This document shows positions 1-7,071 of a stretch of DNA of 26,517 bases, piece by piece (positions within the stretch are counted from its first letter, which is position 1; each line of letters begins with the position of its first letter). The position numbers were made by a program, and so were the translations under genes. A model generated the notes under the pieces. It was not told where the DNA came from. It made no database searches and saw only the letters and a list, made by a program, of their open reading frames with translations. This DNA is from an uncultured Acetatifactor sp. (GTDB lineage Bacteria > Bacillota > Clostridia > Lachnospirales > Lachnospiraceae): NCBI GenBank assembly GCA_934402375.1, contig CAKRUB010000036.1, positions 1 to 26,517 on the forward strand. Direction: 5' to 3'.

Positions 1-1
1 T

Positions 2-73
2 GACTCTGTTGTGATCTATGACATTACTCCCGGCGAATCCTACACATTCCAGTTATCAGAGTATAGCTGGTGA
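2..73 (+). CDS. 3' end of an unknown protein (partial)
   Basis: An open frame enters from the left edge and ends at a TGA at 71-73, giving 23 residues (ending SEYSW). The fragment is too short to place in a family. The phrase ITPGESYTF resembles the last strands of an extracellular beta-sandwich domain, but that is only an impression. The stop lies about 50 bases before the first hairpin of the IS200-type element, so the element sits just downstream of this gene and does not obviously interrupt it. Confidence 0.45.
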   Translation, partial: DSVVIYDITPGESYTFQLSEYSW

Positions 74-126
74 GCTTCTACAATCTTTTCATGAACATAA
101 GGGCTTGGGATTATCCCCAAAATCAC

Positions 127-149
127 AACCACCGGCTGAGCCGGTGGTT
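127..149. repeat. Perfect hairpin at IS200-type right end
   Basis: The arms AACCACCGGC and GCCGGTGGTT pair perfectly around a TGA loop. The position downstream of tnpA fits the subterminal hairpin recognised by Y1 transposases. Confidence 0.7.
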
Positions 150-242
150 TCTCTGCCCCTATAAGGGGCTGTTACCGGCACTGGGTCTAAAAAGCTCGCC
201 AGCCACAACATCATTTCCCTGCTGAGCCCTAAAGGGCTCTCC

Positions 243-712
243 TTACTTGCTTTGTTTTACTGGCTCACCCGTGAACGGGTCAATATACTCCTTTAGTGTC
301 ATTTGATCGTATTCCAGATCCTCTTTCAGTTGGTTCTGAATATACTCTTGAATCTTTTTTGCATTTTTTCCTACAGTATCTACATAATAGCCTCTACACC
401 AGAAATGTCGATTCCCATACTTATATTTCAAGTTCGCATGTCTTTCAAATATTATCAGTGTGCTTTTCCCTTTTAGGTAACCAACAAAACTTGCTACACT
501 GATATTTGGCAGAATCTCCACAAGCATATGCACATGATCTGGGCATATCTCTGCCTCTACTATATTGACCCCCTTTCTTTTACAGAGCATGCTCAATATA
601 TTTACTATATCTTGGCACAACATTCCATATGCCACTTTTCTTCGGAACTTGGTGCAAATACAATATGGTACTTATAATTCCATTTACTGTGTGATAAACT
701 ATTTGCATCCAT
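243..712 (-). pseudogene. tnpA: IS200-type transposase TnpA, frameshifted
   Basis: The intact family member is a roughly 150-residue HUH/Y1 transposase that nicks single-stranded DNA at the element ends. A well-placed start (ATG at 712-710, preceded by AAAGGAGG) opens the frame MDANSLSHSKWNYKYHIVFA, the standard N-terminus. After about 22 codons the frame runs into nonsense and stops. The remaining 130 residues are open in another frame (243-635) and carry the HUH motif PDHVHMLVE and the likely catalytic Tyr in AKKIQEYIQ. Adding one A to the CCAAGTTCC stretch would rejoin the frames and give the expected PKFRRKV. No slippery heptamer is present, so this looks like a one-base deletion and not programmed frameshifting. 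Confidence 0.85.
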
Positions 713-803
713 TTTGGATACCTCCTTTGATTTAGTGTGCGGTTGGCGAACCAGCGCTATTATATCATTGGAGGTTTTTACTGTAAGCTAAAGCATCTGT
801 TGT

Positions 804-822
804 CCACCTGCATAGCAGGTGG
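804..822. repeat. Perfect hairpin at IS200-type left end
   Basis: The arms CCACCTGC and GCAGGTGG pair perfectly around ATA and are followed by a short T/A run. The position about 90 bases upstream of the tnpA start fits the left-end hairpin of the element. Confidence 0.7.
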
Positions 823-842
823 TTTTTAAAAGACTGCCTTAC

Positions 843-878
843 AAAAACAGAACAGCGTGACTTCCGCCACACTGTTCT
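843..878 (-). terminator. Rho-independent terminator after the DMT transporter
   Basis: Read on the minus strand, an 11-base stem (AGAACAGTGTG with CACGCTGTTCT, one mismatch) is followed by GTTTTTG. It lies about 45 bases beyond the DMT transporter stop and closes the 4507-922 transcript. Confidence 0.75.
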
Positions 879-921
879 CTCTTAAAATGTGAAAACTGTC
901 TTATGCGCTATTACCCTGTGT

Positions 922-1839
922 TTACTCTTTTTTCTTCTCCGGCAGCTGTGCCAGTATAATCGCTATAAAAATGAGCCCGCACCCGAGCAGTTCTTTTGCG
1001 CCGAGACTCTGTTTCAGGATGATCCAGCCCGCGAGAACCGAGAAGACCGATTCCAGACTTAACAGCATCGATGCCACCGTCGGATTTATGCCGTTCTGTC
1101 CGACGATCTGCAAGGTGTAAGCCACACCGCAGGATAAAACTCCTGCATAAAGAATTGCAAGCCATGCCCCGGGGTCTGTCAGGTTTGCCAGCCACATATC
1201 CGCTCCGACACGGATTTCCGAAAAAAACATCGGAATCAGGCTTAAAATGCCACAGACCAGAAACTGGATGCAGGACATTCTCACACCATCAACCCGCGGT
1301 GAAAAATAGTCGATGACAAGAATATGCACCGCAAAGAGCAGCGCGCATGCCAGCAGCAGGAGATCGCTGCTCTGGAGCCGCAGAGTCTCGGACATACAGA
1401 GCAGATAAAGTCCGACAAGTGTAATCGCAATTCCGGCCCAGACCCTGACGCCACATTTCTTCTTTAAGAAAAGTCCGAGTACCGGCACGAGAAGAATATA
1501 GCAAGCTGTTAAGAATCCCGCCTTGCCCGCCGGTGTTCCGAGACAGATTCCGAGCTGCTGCGCAGAGCTTGCAAGAAACAGAAGGACACCGCAGCTTAAG
1601 CCCCCGATGAGGAGCGTTTTCTTCTCTGCCTTTGTGACAGGTTTCTTACTCGTCAGCTTCATCCGGTCAAGAAGCGCGACGACCGGCAATAGAACGATGC
1701 TTCCGATCAGCGACCGGATGCCGTTAAAGGTAAAAGGCCCGACCGCGTTGCCGCCCTCGCTCTGTGCCACAAAGGCAATGCCCCAGATAAACGCCGTAAG
1801 AACAAGTAAAATCGAGTTTCTGATCTGTCTGCTTTTCAT
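922..1839 (-). CDS. DMT superfamily transporter (EamA family)
   Basis: This 305-residue protein is almost entirely hydrophobic and fits the ten-helix, two-EamA-repeat plan of drug/metabolite transporters. The N-terminal part reads LVLTAFIWGIAFVAQ, the usual first helix with its W-G-x-x-F motif. The second repeat starts near residue 155, and the pattern ASMLLSLESVFSVLAG near residue 265 is the hallmark penultimate segment. It ends in a basic KKKE tail. The start is preceded by GAAGGA ten bases upstream. It is the last gene of a run with the DUF3810 protein (24 bases away) and the MATE transporter, and a terminator follows. The substrate cannot be read from sequence; amino acids, nucleotide-like compounds or drugs are all possible. 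Confidence 0.88.
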   Translation of the reverse strand: MKSRQIRNSILLVLTAFIWGIAFVAQSEGGNAVGPFTFNGIRSLIGSIVLLPVVALLDRMKLTSKKPVTKAEKKTLLIGGLSCGVLLFLASSAQQLGICLGTPAGKAGFLTACYILLVPVLGLFLKKKCGVRVWAGIAITLVGLYLLCMSETLRLQSSDLLLLACALLFAVHILVIDYFSPRVDGVRMSCIQFLVCGILSLIPMFFSEIRVGADMWLANLTDPGAWLAILYAGVLSCGVAYTLQIVGQNGINPTVASMLLSLESVFSVLAGWIILKQSLGAKELLGCGLIFIAIILAQLPEKKKE

Positions 1840-1863
1840 GATGTCTTATCCTTCTGTAGTTTA

Positions 1864-3123
1864 TTACTGTCTGTAATATTGTAGCAGGAGCCTGACGACC
1901 CTGCTGTAGCTGATCTTCCCATCGGCAATGCCGTTTACCTTCAGATTTGCATCTATGAAGACATCCGCCGCCTTGTCAACCACCTCAGTATCGATCAGCG
2001 CATCGCCGTTGATGCGATCCCATTCGTCATCCGATACAAAAATGTTGTCCTCCCACACCTGACCGGAAACAGCCACATACCCGGCGGCATCCACTGCCGC
2101 CTCATAGGTCTTCGGGTAATCCTTATACAATTTATACACATCATTATACAGATATGTCAAGACACTTAGGTTGCCCGCGTACTGAAAAAAGGGATTTTCC
2201 GACTGCACGCACGCCAGATAGCCGATCAGATTTGCCTCATCCTCGTAGATGTAGCCCCTCAGATGCGCAAGCTCATGGCACATCGTGGACGGTATGTTCA
2301 GAATATGCATGACATCATTATAATTCGCTTCCATGGAAAACGGGAAATAATATCCCTGCATATACTGCTGGCACATGAAATCGGAAAAATGAAGCGCCTT
2401 CGGTCTCGGATACCAGCCATCCAGCTGGGAATAAGTCTTTCCAAGCTGCTGCATCAGCCCTCTCGCCTCGTCCGCCATCTCTGCCAGCCCGGCATTCCAG
2501 TCCTCGCCGTCACGGTATGAAATCTGCACCCCATCCCCACCGGTGTAAATAACCATACCCGTTTCGTCCCTCTCCATAATCTCCGCAAGCCGGTTGCATT
2601 CTGCGGCAACCTTGTTATACATCGTGAGCAGCTCCGTTGCCGTATACTCTCCGTCGTCCTCGCCGAAATAATGCTCCGAAAAGGTAGACGCATGGTATAG
2701 GATAAAGCAGTTCAGCGTCATGACAACGCCGACCCAAAGCAATGCCCATGCAAAGAACCGGTAGAAGCCACAGCTGAAACGCTGAAATCTACCGGCAACC
2801 TTTTCCCGCCGCTCCATCCCGGAACGGTGTCTGCCAATAGCCCGCACAGCGCTGATTCCTCCGATCACCGCCCATATAAGCCCGAGTGCGGCTGCCACCG
2901 CCACGAGCGCAAGTCCGAGCAGAATCATCCACTCTCCCACGGAAAATGGGAAAATACCCGTGATGCGTCCGAGCGTATTTACCCATAGGGGAAACACATG
3001 GGCAATGTACCAGTCGCAAAAGGAACTGCTCACCCACGCCGCAATATTTAACAAAATGATGATCGCCAGAACCACCAGAAAAACGATTCTGCCCCTCCTT
3101 GTCTTACGCTGCACTGCTTTCAT
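1864..3123 (-). CDS. DUF3810 family membrane protein, putative zinc metallopeptidase
   Basis: This 419-residue protein has TM helices at about 12-34, 62-88 and 124-144, followed by a large extracytoplasmic domain. That domain has the HExxH motif HELAH at residues 283-287 with EDEANLIGYLAC just after it; one of the acidic residues near 294-296 is a plausible third zinc ligand. This arrangement is typical of DUF3810 proteins, which resemble zinc peptidases but have no settled function. The ATG overlaps the end of the MATE gene by 20 bases, so the two are probably translationally coupled. Sitting between two transporters, it may process an exported or surface substrate, but this is inference. 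Confidence 0.82.
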   Translation of the reverse strand: MKAVQRKTRRGRIVFLVVLAIIILLNIAAWVSSSFCDWYIAHVFPLWVNTLGRITGIFPFSVGEWMILLGLALVAVAAALGLIWAVIGGISAVRAIGRHRSGMERREKVAGRFQRFSCGFYRFFAWALLWVGVVMTLNCFILYHASTFSEHYFGEDDGEYTATELLTMYNKVAAECNRLAEIMERDETGMVIYTGGDGVQISYRDGEDWNAGLAEMADEARGLMQQLGKTYSQLDGWYPRPKALHFSDFMCQQYMQGYYFPFSMEANYNDVMHILNIPSTMCHELAHLRGYIYEDEANLIGYLACVQSENPFFQYAGNLSVLTYLYNDVYKLYKDYPKTYEAAVDAAGYVAVSGQVWEDNIFVSDDEWDRINGDALIDTEVVDKAADVFIDANLKVNGIADGKISYSRVVRLLLQYYRQ

Positions 3124-4507
3124 TCTCCTTATTCTGCTCCTTATGTGTCCTGATCTTTGATTTCTTCCAGATTCCTGTCAGATATAATATGTACAATATT
3201 ACCGCAGAAATACCGTTGCTGACAACTACAGAATACCAGACGCTCCGCACGCCGAGCTTTAAAACGCTCTCACAAAACCAGAGGGTGACAAAGCGGAATA
3301 CCCAAAGTCTTGTCGCGCTGATTGCCATTGTCACCTCCGTATGCCCTGTGCCGTTAAACAATCCTGTCGTGGCATTGTACACACCGTTCGCAAAACACCA
3401 GAAAGCCATAATACTTAAGAAATCGGCTGCCATTGCAATGACTCCCGGGTCTTCGGAAAAAGTACCGACTACGGCTGTCGATATAGGGGCAAGCGACAGG
3501 ATTCCCCCGCCGACCAAAAGGAAGACCACCGAAATGCCCATTGCGATCAGATAACCCTTTCTCGCCCTGTCAATTCGCCCCGCACCCATATTCTGGCCTA
3601 CGATCGTGGAGACAGCAGAGCCGATGCCGTTTGTCGGCAGCGTCACAAGACTGTTGACCTTATTTCCGATTCCGTATGCTGCCATCGCCTGTGTGCCATA
3701 CACATAAACGTTTCTGCTCATCAGAAGAAATCCTAGCTGCATTGTGCTTCCGCCGATTGCCGTGGGAAGCCCGATGCGCAGGATCAACCCGACCCCTTCC
3801 CTCTCTAGACGCATATATTTCCTGTCAAGCGCCACATCATCTCTGCTTTTCGCAAGCAGATAAAATGCCACGGCTGCCGGTACCAGCTTTGCAAAGACGG
3901 TGGCAAGCGCTGCCCCCGCCACTCCCATGCCGAAAAGAACGATCAGTGCCGGATCGAGAATCATGTTCAGGACGATTCCCAGCAGGTTCAGGAACATAGG
4001 GGAAACCGCATCCCCCTGAGACTGATGAACAGCCGAAAAAATGTTGACCATGAACAGAAACGGCATATCCCACAGGACAACACGCAGATAGACGACCGCG
4101 TGCAGATAGGTCTCCCCGTCCGCCCCAAGCCAGCGGACAATCGCCGGTGTAAACAGAAAGCATAACGCTGCACAGACCAGTGCAAAGCCCATTGCACAGA
4201 CAAATATCTGATTCGCAATGCTTCTTGCTGCCTGCTTTTCACCGGCTCCGATATACTGGGCAATCAGCACCGAACCCGCCACCGTGATTCCCGAGCCAAA
4301 ATTTATAATGATGTTCTGAACCGGAGTGACAAGATTTATGGCAGCAAGCTGCTCCGTTCCCAGCTTGCCCAGCCAGTAGGTGTCTGTCAGATTGTACATT
4401 GTCTGGATAAAGCTGTTGATGAACACCGGAACAGCCAGAGAAAGAATTGCCTTCCACAGATTGCCTCTCAGAATTTCTTCCTGATTTTTTAAAGCGGATA
4501 CCCTCAT
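3104..4507 (-). CDS. MATE family efflux transporter
   Basis: This 467-residue polytopic protein is the normal length for a twelve-helix MATE exporter, which moves cationic drugs or metabolites out of the cell using a sodium or proton gradient. The N-terminal half has the family phrase LSLAVPVFINSFIQTMYNLT followed by DTYWLGKLG, and the internal repeat reappears at about residue 240 (LRIGLPTAIGGSTMQLGF). The start follows AAGGAGG at a good distance. It is the first gene of the MATE > DUF3810 > DMT run and overlaps the next gene by 20 bases. The substrate is unknown. The C-terminal tail is basic and cytosolic. Confidence 0.93.
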   Translation of the reverse strand: MRVSALKNQEEILRGNLWKAILSLAVPVFINSFIQTMYNLTDTYWLGKLGTEQLAAINLVTPVQNIIINFGSGITVAGSVLIAQYIGAGEKQAARSIANQIFVCAMGFALVCAALCFLFTPAIVRWLGADGETYLHAVVYLRVVLWDMPFLFMVNIFSAVHQSQGDAVSPMFLNLLGIVLNMILDPALIVLFGMGVAGAALATVFAKLVPAAVAFYLLAKSRDDVALDRKYMRLEREGVGLILRIGLPTAIGGSTMQLGFLLMSRNVYVYGTQAMAAYGIGNKVNSLVTLPTNGIGSAVSTIVGQNMGAGRIDRARKGYLIAMGISVVFLLVGGGILSLAPISTAVVGTFSEDPGVIAMAADFLSIMAFWCFANGVYNATTGLFNGTGHTEVTMAISATRLWVFRFVTLWFCESVLKLGVRSVWYSVVVSNGISAVILYILYLTGIWKKSKIRTHKEQNKENESSAA

Positions 4508-4614
4508 TTTGTTTACGCCTCCTTAAAATGCAAGGTAATTGTATAACAAAATTTCTGTGGTATCCGCTTTCATTTTGCGAAAGATATTAAAAAATACTGT
4601 TTTTTTATCTTAGT

Positions 4615-5883
4615 TTATTCCCAAGCCATATAATATGAGTAGTCATCCCAGATACAGCAGATCCATGTCTTTCCCTGATTCAGAACAACCTCATTGCCGG
4701 ACTTGTCATAGTAATGGGTAGGAGAAGACTCGCTGCTGCGGCTCCATGTAGCCTCGATAAACTTGCCGTTGGTGAAAATATAGGCATTGCCGCTGCCGAT
4801 TGTCTCAAACGCAAGGTAGTCATAGTCCGGGTTGTCAGGAAGTCTCTCAGAACCGTCGCATACCTTCAGGATAACGTTCGTCACTGCCAGCTGCTGATCA
4901 TTCATGCCATCCGTATGTGCCGCTCCCCACTGGGTACGGTAATAAAGTCTGTCTGCCGGATTATAAGTAAAGCAAGGGGTATGACTTCCGTATCCGCCGG
5001 AGTTCGTCTGCGTTCCGCCCGGATAAATCTTCGTAATATCCAAGCAGTCATCATAAGTAGCCAGATAACCGTCATCTGCAAACTCGAAGATCTTTCCAAA
5101 GCTGCTGTCATAATTTTTCGCATAGCCTCGCGCCTCTACACCCTTTGTGTAGCCTGCCACATCGAGATAACCCGTAAACTCGGTGACTGCACCGGGAATC
5201 AGTGAGGAATCTCTCTTGAACGCAGCATCATATCCGTTGTAGATACCGTCTACGGTAGCGCTGATATTATCTACTCTGTCGGAGTTGATCAGCTCTTCAA
5301 CCCAGGGACGTGCAAGACCCCAGTTTACATAGATGGCATCAAACGCCATTGCCTCATATACATAATAATCACGGCTGGAACGCACCGGCCCGATCGTGCT
5401 CAGGTCGTCGTAATCCTCAAACAGTGCCATCAGACGTGTGATACGTCCCTCTACCGGCGCTTCATAAATCACGCTCGCGTAGGAGATACCGTTCTGGCGC
5501 AGAAGGGGTGAGGTTGACTTATAGCCTGCACGCCTGTTATTCGGCATCATAACCGCCATGCTTCTTCTCTCAGCGACAGATGCATCCTTCCACTCACCGG
5601 TAAGCCAGCTCTGCATCTTACCGTCTACCTGTACTCTGTTGCCGATTGTGTGCGTTTCACCGCCGGATGACATGCCATCGTCATAGACTACCGGCTCCTT
5701 CTCAACGCTCGGTTCCTCAGAGGATTCCTCCGATGAGCCGCCCTCCTGCGGTGCGTCTGTTATAATCGGCTGGGGATCCAGAGTGGAAACCGGTGAAATC
5801 GGTCCGTCACTAATTCCGCCGCATCCCGCCAGAACACCCATTGTCATTGCTATTACAAGTGTTGCTACAATTTTTCTCTTCAT
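4615..5883 (-). CDS. DUF3048 domain lipoprotein (YerB-like)
   Basis: This 422-residue protein starts with a lipoprotein signal: basic MKRK, a hydrophobic stretch, and the lipobox LAGC with Cys21. A serine/proline/acid-rich linker spans about 25-75. The DUF3048 N-domain follows, with the family-typical VMMPNNRRA, GISYASVIYEAPVEGRITR and the DLSTIGPVRSSRDYY patch near residue 165. The C-domain runs from about 300 to the end (WICCIWDDYSYYMAWE). Homologs such as Bacillus YerB are surface lipoproteins without a firm biochemical role. The start follows AAAGGAAAGG. It has its own promoter at 5917-5945 and is monocistronic. Confidence 0.9.
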   Translation of the reverse strand: MKRKIVATLVIAMTMGVLAGCGGISDGPISPVSTLDPQPIITDAPQEGGSSEESSEEPSVEKEPVVYDDGMSSGGETHTIGNRVQVDGKMQSWLTGEWKDASVAERRSMAVMMPNNRRAGYKSTSPLLRQNGISYASVIYEAPVEGRITRLMALFEDYDDLSTIGPVRSSRDYYVYEAMAFDAIYVNWGLARPWVEELINSDRVDNISATVDGIYNGYDAAFKRDSSLIPGAVTEFTGYLDVAGYTKGVEARGYAKNYDSSFGKIFEFADDGYLATYDDCLDITKIYPGGTQTNSGGYGSHTPCFTYNPADRLYYRTQWGAAHTDGMNDQQLAVTNVILKVCDGSERLPDNPDYDYLAFETIGSGNAYIFTNGKFIEATWSRSSESSPTHYYDKSGNEVVLNQGKTWICCIWDDYSYYMAWE

Positions 5884-5916
5884 AGGGAATTCCTTTCCTT
5901 TCCTGTATTCTCTTTC

Positions 5917-5945
5917 ATTTTAGCTCCCAGAATGCAATTTGTCTA
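5917..5945 (-). promoter_or_regulatory. Sigma-70-type promoter of the DUF3048 lipoprotein
   Basis: On the minus strand, TAGACA (5945-5940) and TAAAAT (5922-5917) are separated by exactly 17 bases. The predicted start point gives a 5' leader of about 25-30 bases before the lipoprotein ATG. Confidence 0.6.
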
Positions 5946-6011
5946 TTTTTTCGACACAAATTGATGTAGAAAATTTATGGTAAAACTGTTCAACTTAACC
6001 AAAACGTCTTA

Positions 6012-6611
6012 TCAGAGATTAGCAAATGAATTTTCCACAATGTTCGGCAGCAGCGTGTAGATGTTACATCCGCACAATTCATCAAAATGCTTCTTATTAT
6101 CCAGACTGGCTCTCCACTTGCTCGTCACAAAGTCCTGTACACCGTAGCGCAGCGCCACGTCCAGCAGCCTCTTCTCCATAATGCACGCCCCTGTCGGCAG
6201 CGATATGGCGTCACAGAGCTGAATCAGTCTGTCGTAGTCATCGAACTTCACGTTTCCGATAAATTTGTCCAGAAATCTGACTTCCTCCTCCGTGCAGTCA
6301 TATTTGCCGAAATAAGTACGGCTGTCCCCGCCCGGAAAGGAATGTGTCAGACAGATCCTCGCAATCTCCGGCTGTCCGATACGGTTCATATAATAGTAGC
6401 CCTCGAAAATATGCCGGATCGCAAAAACACCCTCACGGCGGCCGATGTCGTGCAGCAGTCCCATGCAGTATGCTTTCTCCACATCCATACCTGCCGCTCT
6501 CGCAATCAGCTCCGCATTCTTCCCGGTTGCCCTGCTGTGATCAATCCATGCGCCCGGATTCATCTTTTCCGCCAGCTCCAGTTCCCTGTCTGCATCCTGT
6601 CTGGTAAACAT
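6012..6611 (-). CDS. HD-domain protein, putative phosphohydrolase
   Basis: This protein has 199 residues from the chosen start. The ATG at 6611 is preferred because AGAGGTGAG lies just ahead of it; an in-frame ATG eight codons upstream (6635) lacks such a site. The HD superfamily signature is visible: His25 in WIDHSR, the HD pair in GLLHDIGRR (His54, Asp55), His90 in CLTHSFPGG, and a C-terminal Asp in LIQLCDAIS. These ligands normally hold two metals and hydrolyse phosphoesters, often of nucleotides. The substrate is not evident. The gene stands alone between the lipoprotein promoter and the PspC terminator. Confidence 0.82.
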   Translation of the reverse strand: MFTRQDADRELELAEKMNPGAWIDHSRATGKNAELIARAAGMDVEKAYCMGLLHDIGRREGVFAIRHIFEGYYYMNRIGQPEIARICLTHSFPGGDSRTYFGKYDCTEEEVRFLDKFIGNVKFDDYDRLIQLCDAISLPTGACIMEKRLLDVALRYGVQDFVTSKWRASLDNKKHFDELCGCNIYTLLPNIVENSFANL

Positions 6612-6710
6612 AATCTCACCTCTTCCTACAAGCATACTGACATCTTATAGGATAAAAATAAATTTGATTGGTAAAATTCCTTAAGCTATTCTTAACTTTC
6701 TACGCCTAAC

Positions 6711-6735
6711 AAAAGAAGCCTTCCCCACCGGCTTC
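6711..6735 (-). terminator. Terminator after the PspC-domain gene
   Basis: On the minus strand, GAAGCC and GGCTTC pair around a nine-base loop and are followed by TTTTGTT. It lies about 30 bases beyond the PspC-domain stop codon. Confidence 0.6.
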
Positions 6736-6766
6736 CCGACGGAGAAGACCTCCCCTCTTGTTTTGT

Positions 6767-6952
6767 TTAGCTACGGCTCGGAACAATGCACGCCGCAATA
6801 ATGTATGCGAGAATTCCGCTGCCGCCTGCGAGGCAGAAAATCACCCAAGCAAGACGAATCCATGTGGGATCAATTCCGAAATACTCACCGATACCTCCGC
6901 ACACACCCGCAAACACTACATTTGATGTTGATTTGTATAATCTTCTATCCAT
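6767..6952 (-). CDS. PspC domain small membrane protein
   Basis: This 61-residue protein is a bare PspC domain. Its N-terminal part reads LYKSTSNVVFAGVCGGIGEY, with the family's diagnostic GVCGGIGEYFGIDPTWIRL pattern. A hydrophobic segment of about 25 residues (WVIFCLAGGSGILAYIIAACI) and the short tail VPSRS follow. Stand-alone proteins of this kind are common in Firmicutes and are linked to envelope stress by homology to phage-shock protein C; their partner here is unknown. The start follows AAGGAGAGG. The LTA-synthase-like gene ends 119 bases upstream and points the same way. A candidate -10 (TATAAT) for this gene lies in that gap, but no good -35 accompanies it. Confidence 0.9.
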   Translation of the reverse strand: MDRRLYKSTSNVVFAGVCGGIGEYFGIDPTWIRLAWVIFCLAGGSGILAYIIAACIVPSRS

Positions 6953-7071
6953 ATACTTTCCTCTCCTTATGCTGTTTTATCTATCTATTATTTTTTGTTT
7001 CCTTCAGCATAGATTCATTATATACAGGCTTCTTCCAAATAAAAAGAGGAACTTCTGCATGTTACCGCCGC

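Larger units (their letters stand above)
120..835 (-). mobile_element. IS200/IS605-type insertion element, single-gene form
   Basis: A Y1-transposase gene on the minus strand is flanked by short perfect hairpins, the usual end structure of IS200/IS605 elements. The downstream (right-end) hairpin is at 127-149, with 10-bp arms and a 3-base loop. The upstream (left-end) hairpin is at 804-822, with 8-bp arms CCACCTGC / GCAGGTGG and loop ATA. Further small hairpins lie at 156-170 and 226-243 beyond the transposase stop. There is no tnpB companion. As is normal for this family, no terminal inverted repeats or target duplication are visible, so the exact ends are estimates. The transposase is frameshifted, so the copy is probably immobile unless helped in trans. 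Confidence 0.75.

Noticed and set aside
243..712. Programmed frameshift in tnpA
   Set aside because: No slippery heptamer or downstream stimulator is present at the junction, and IS200-type tnpA genes are normally a single frame.
3099..3554. A 151-codon plus-strand frame opposite the MATE gene
   Set aside because: It is a shadow of the MATE and DUF3810 coding regions with no ribosome site.
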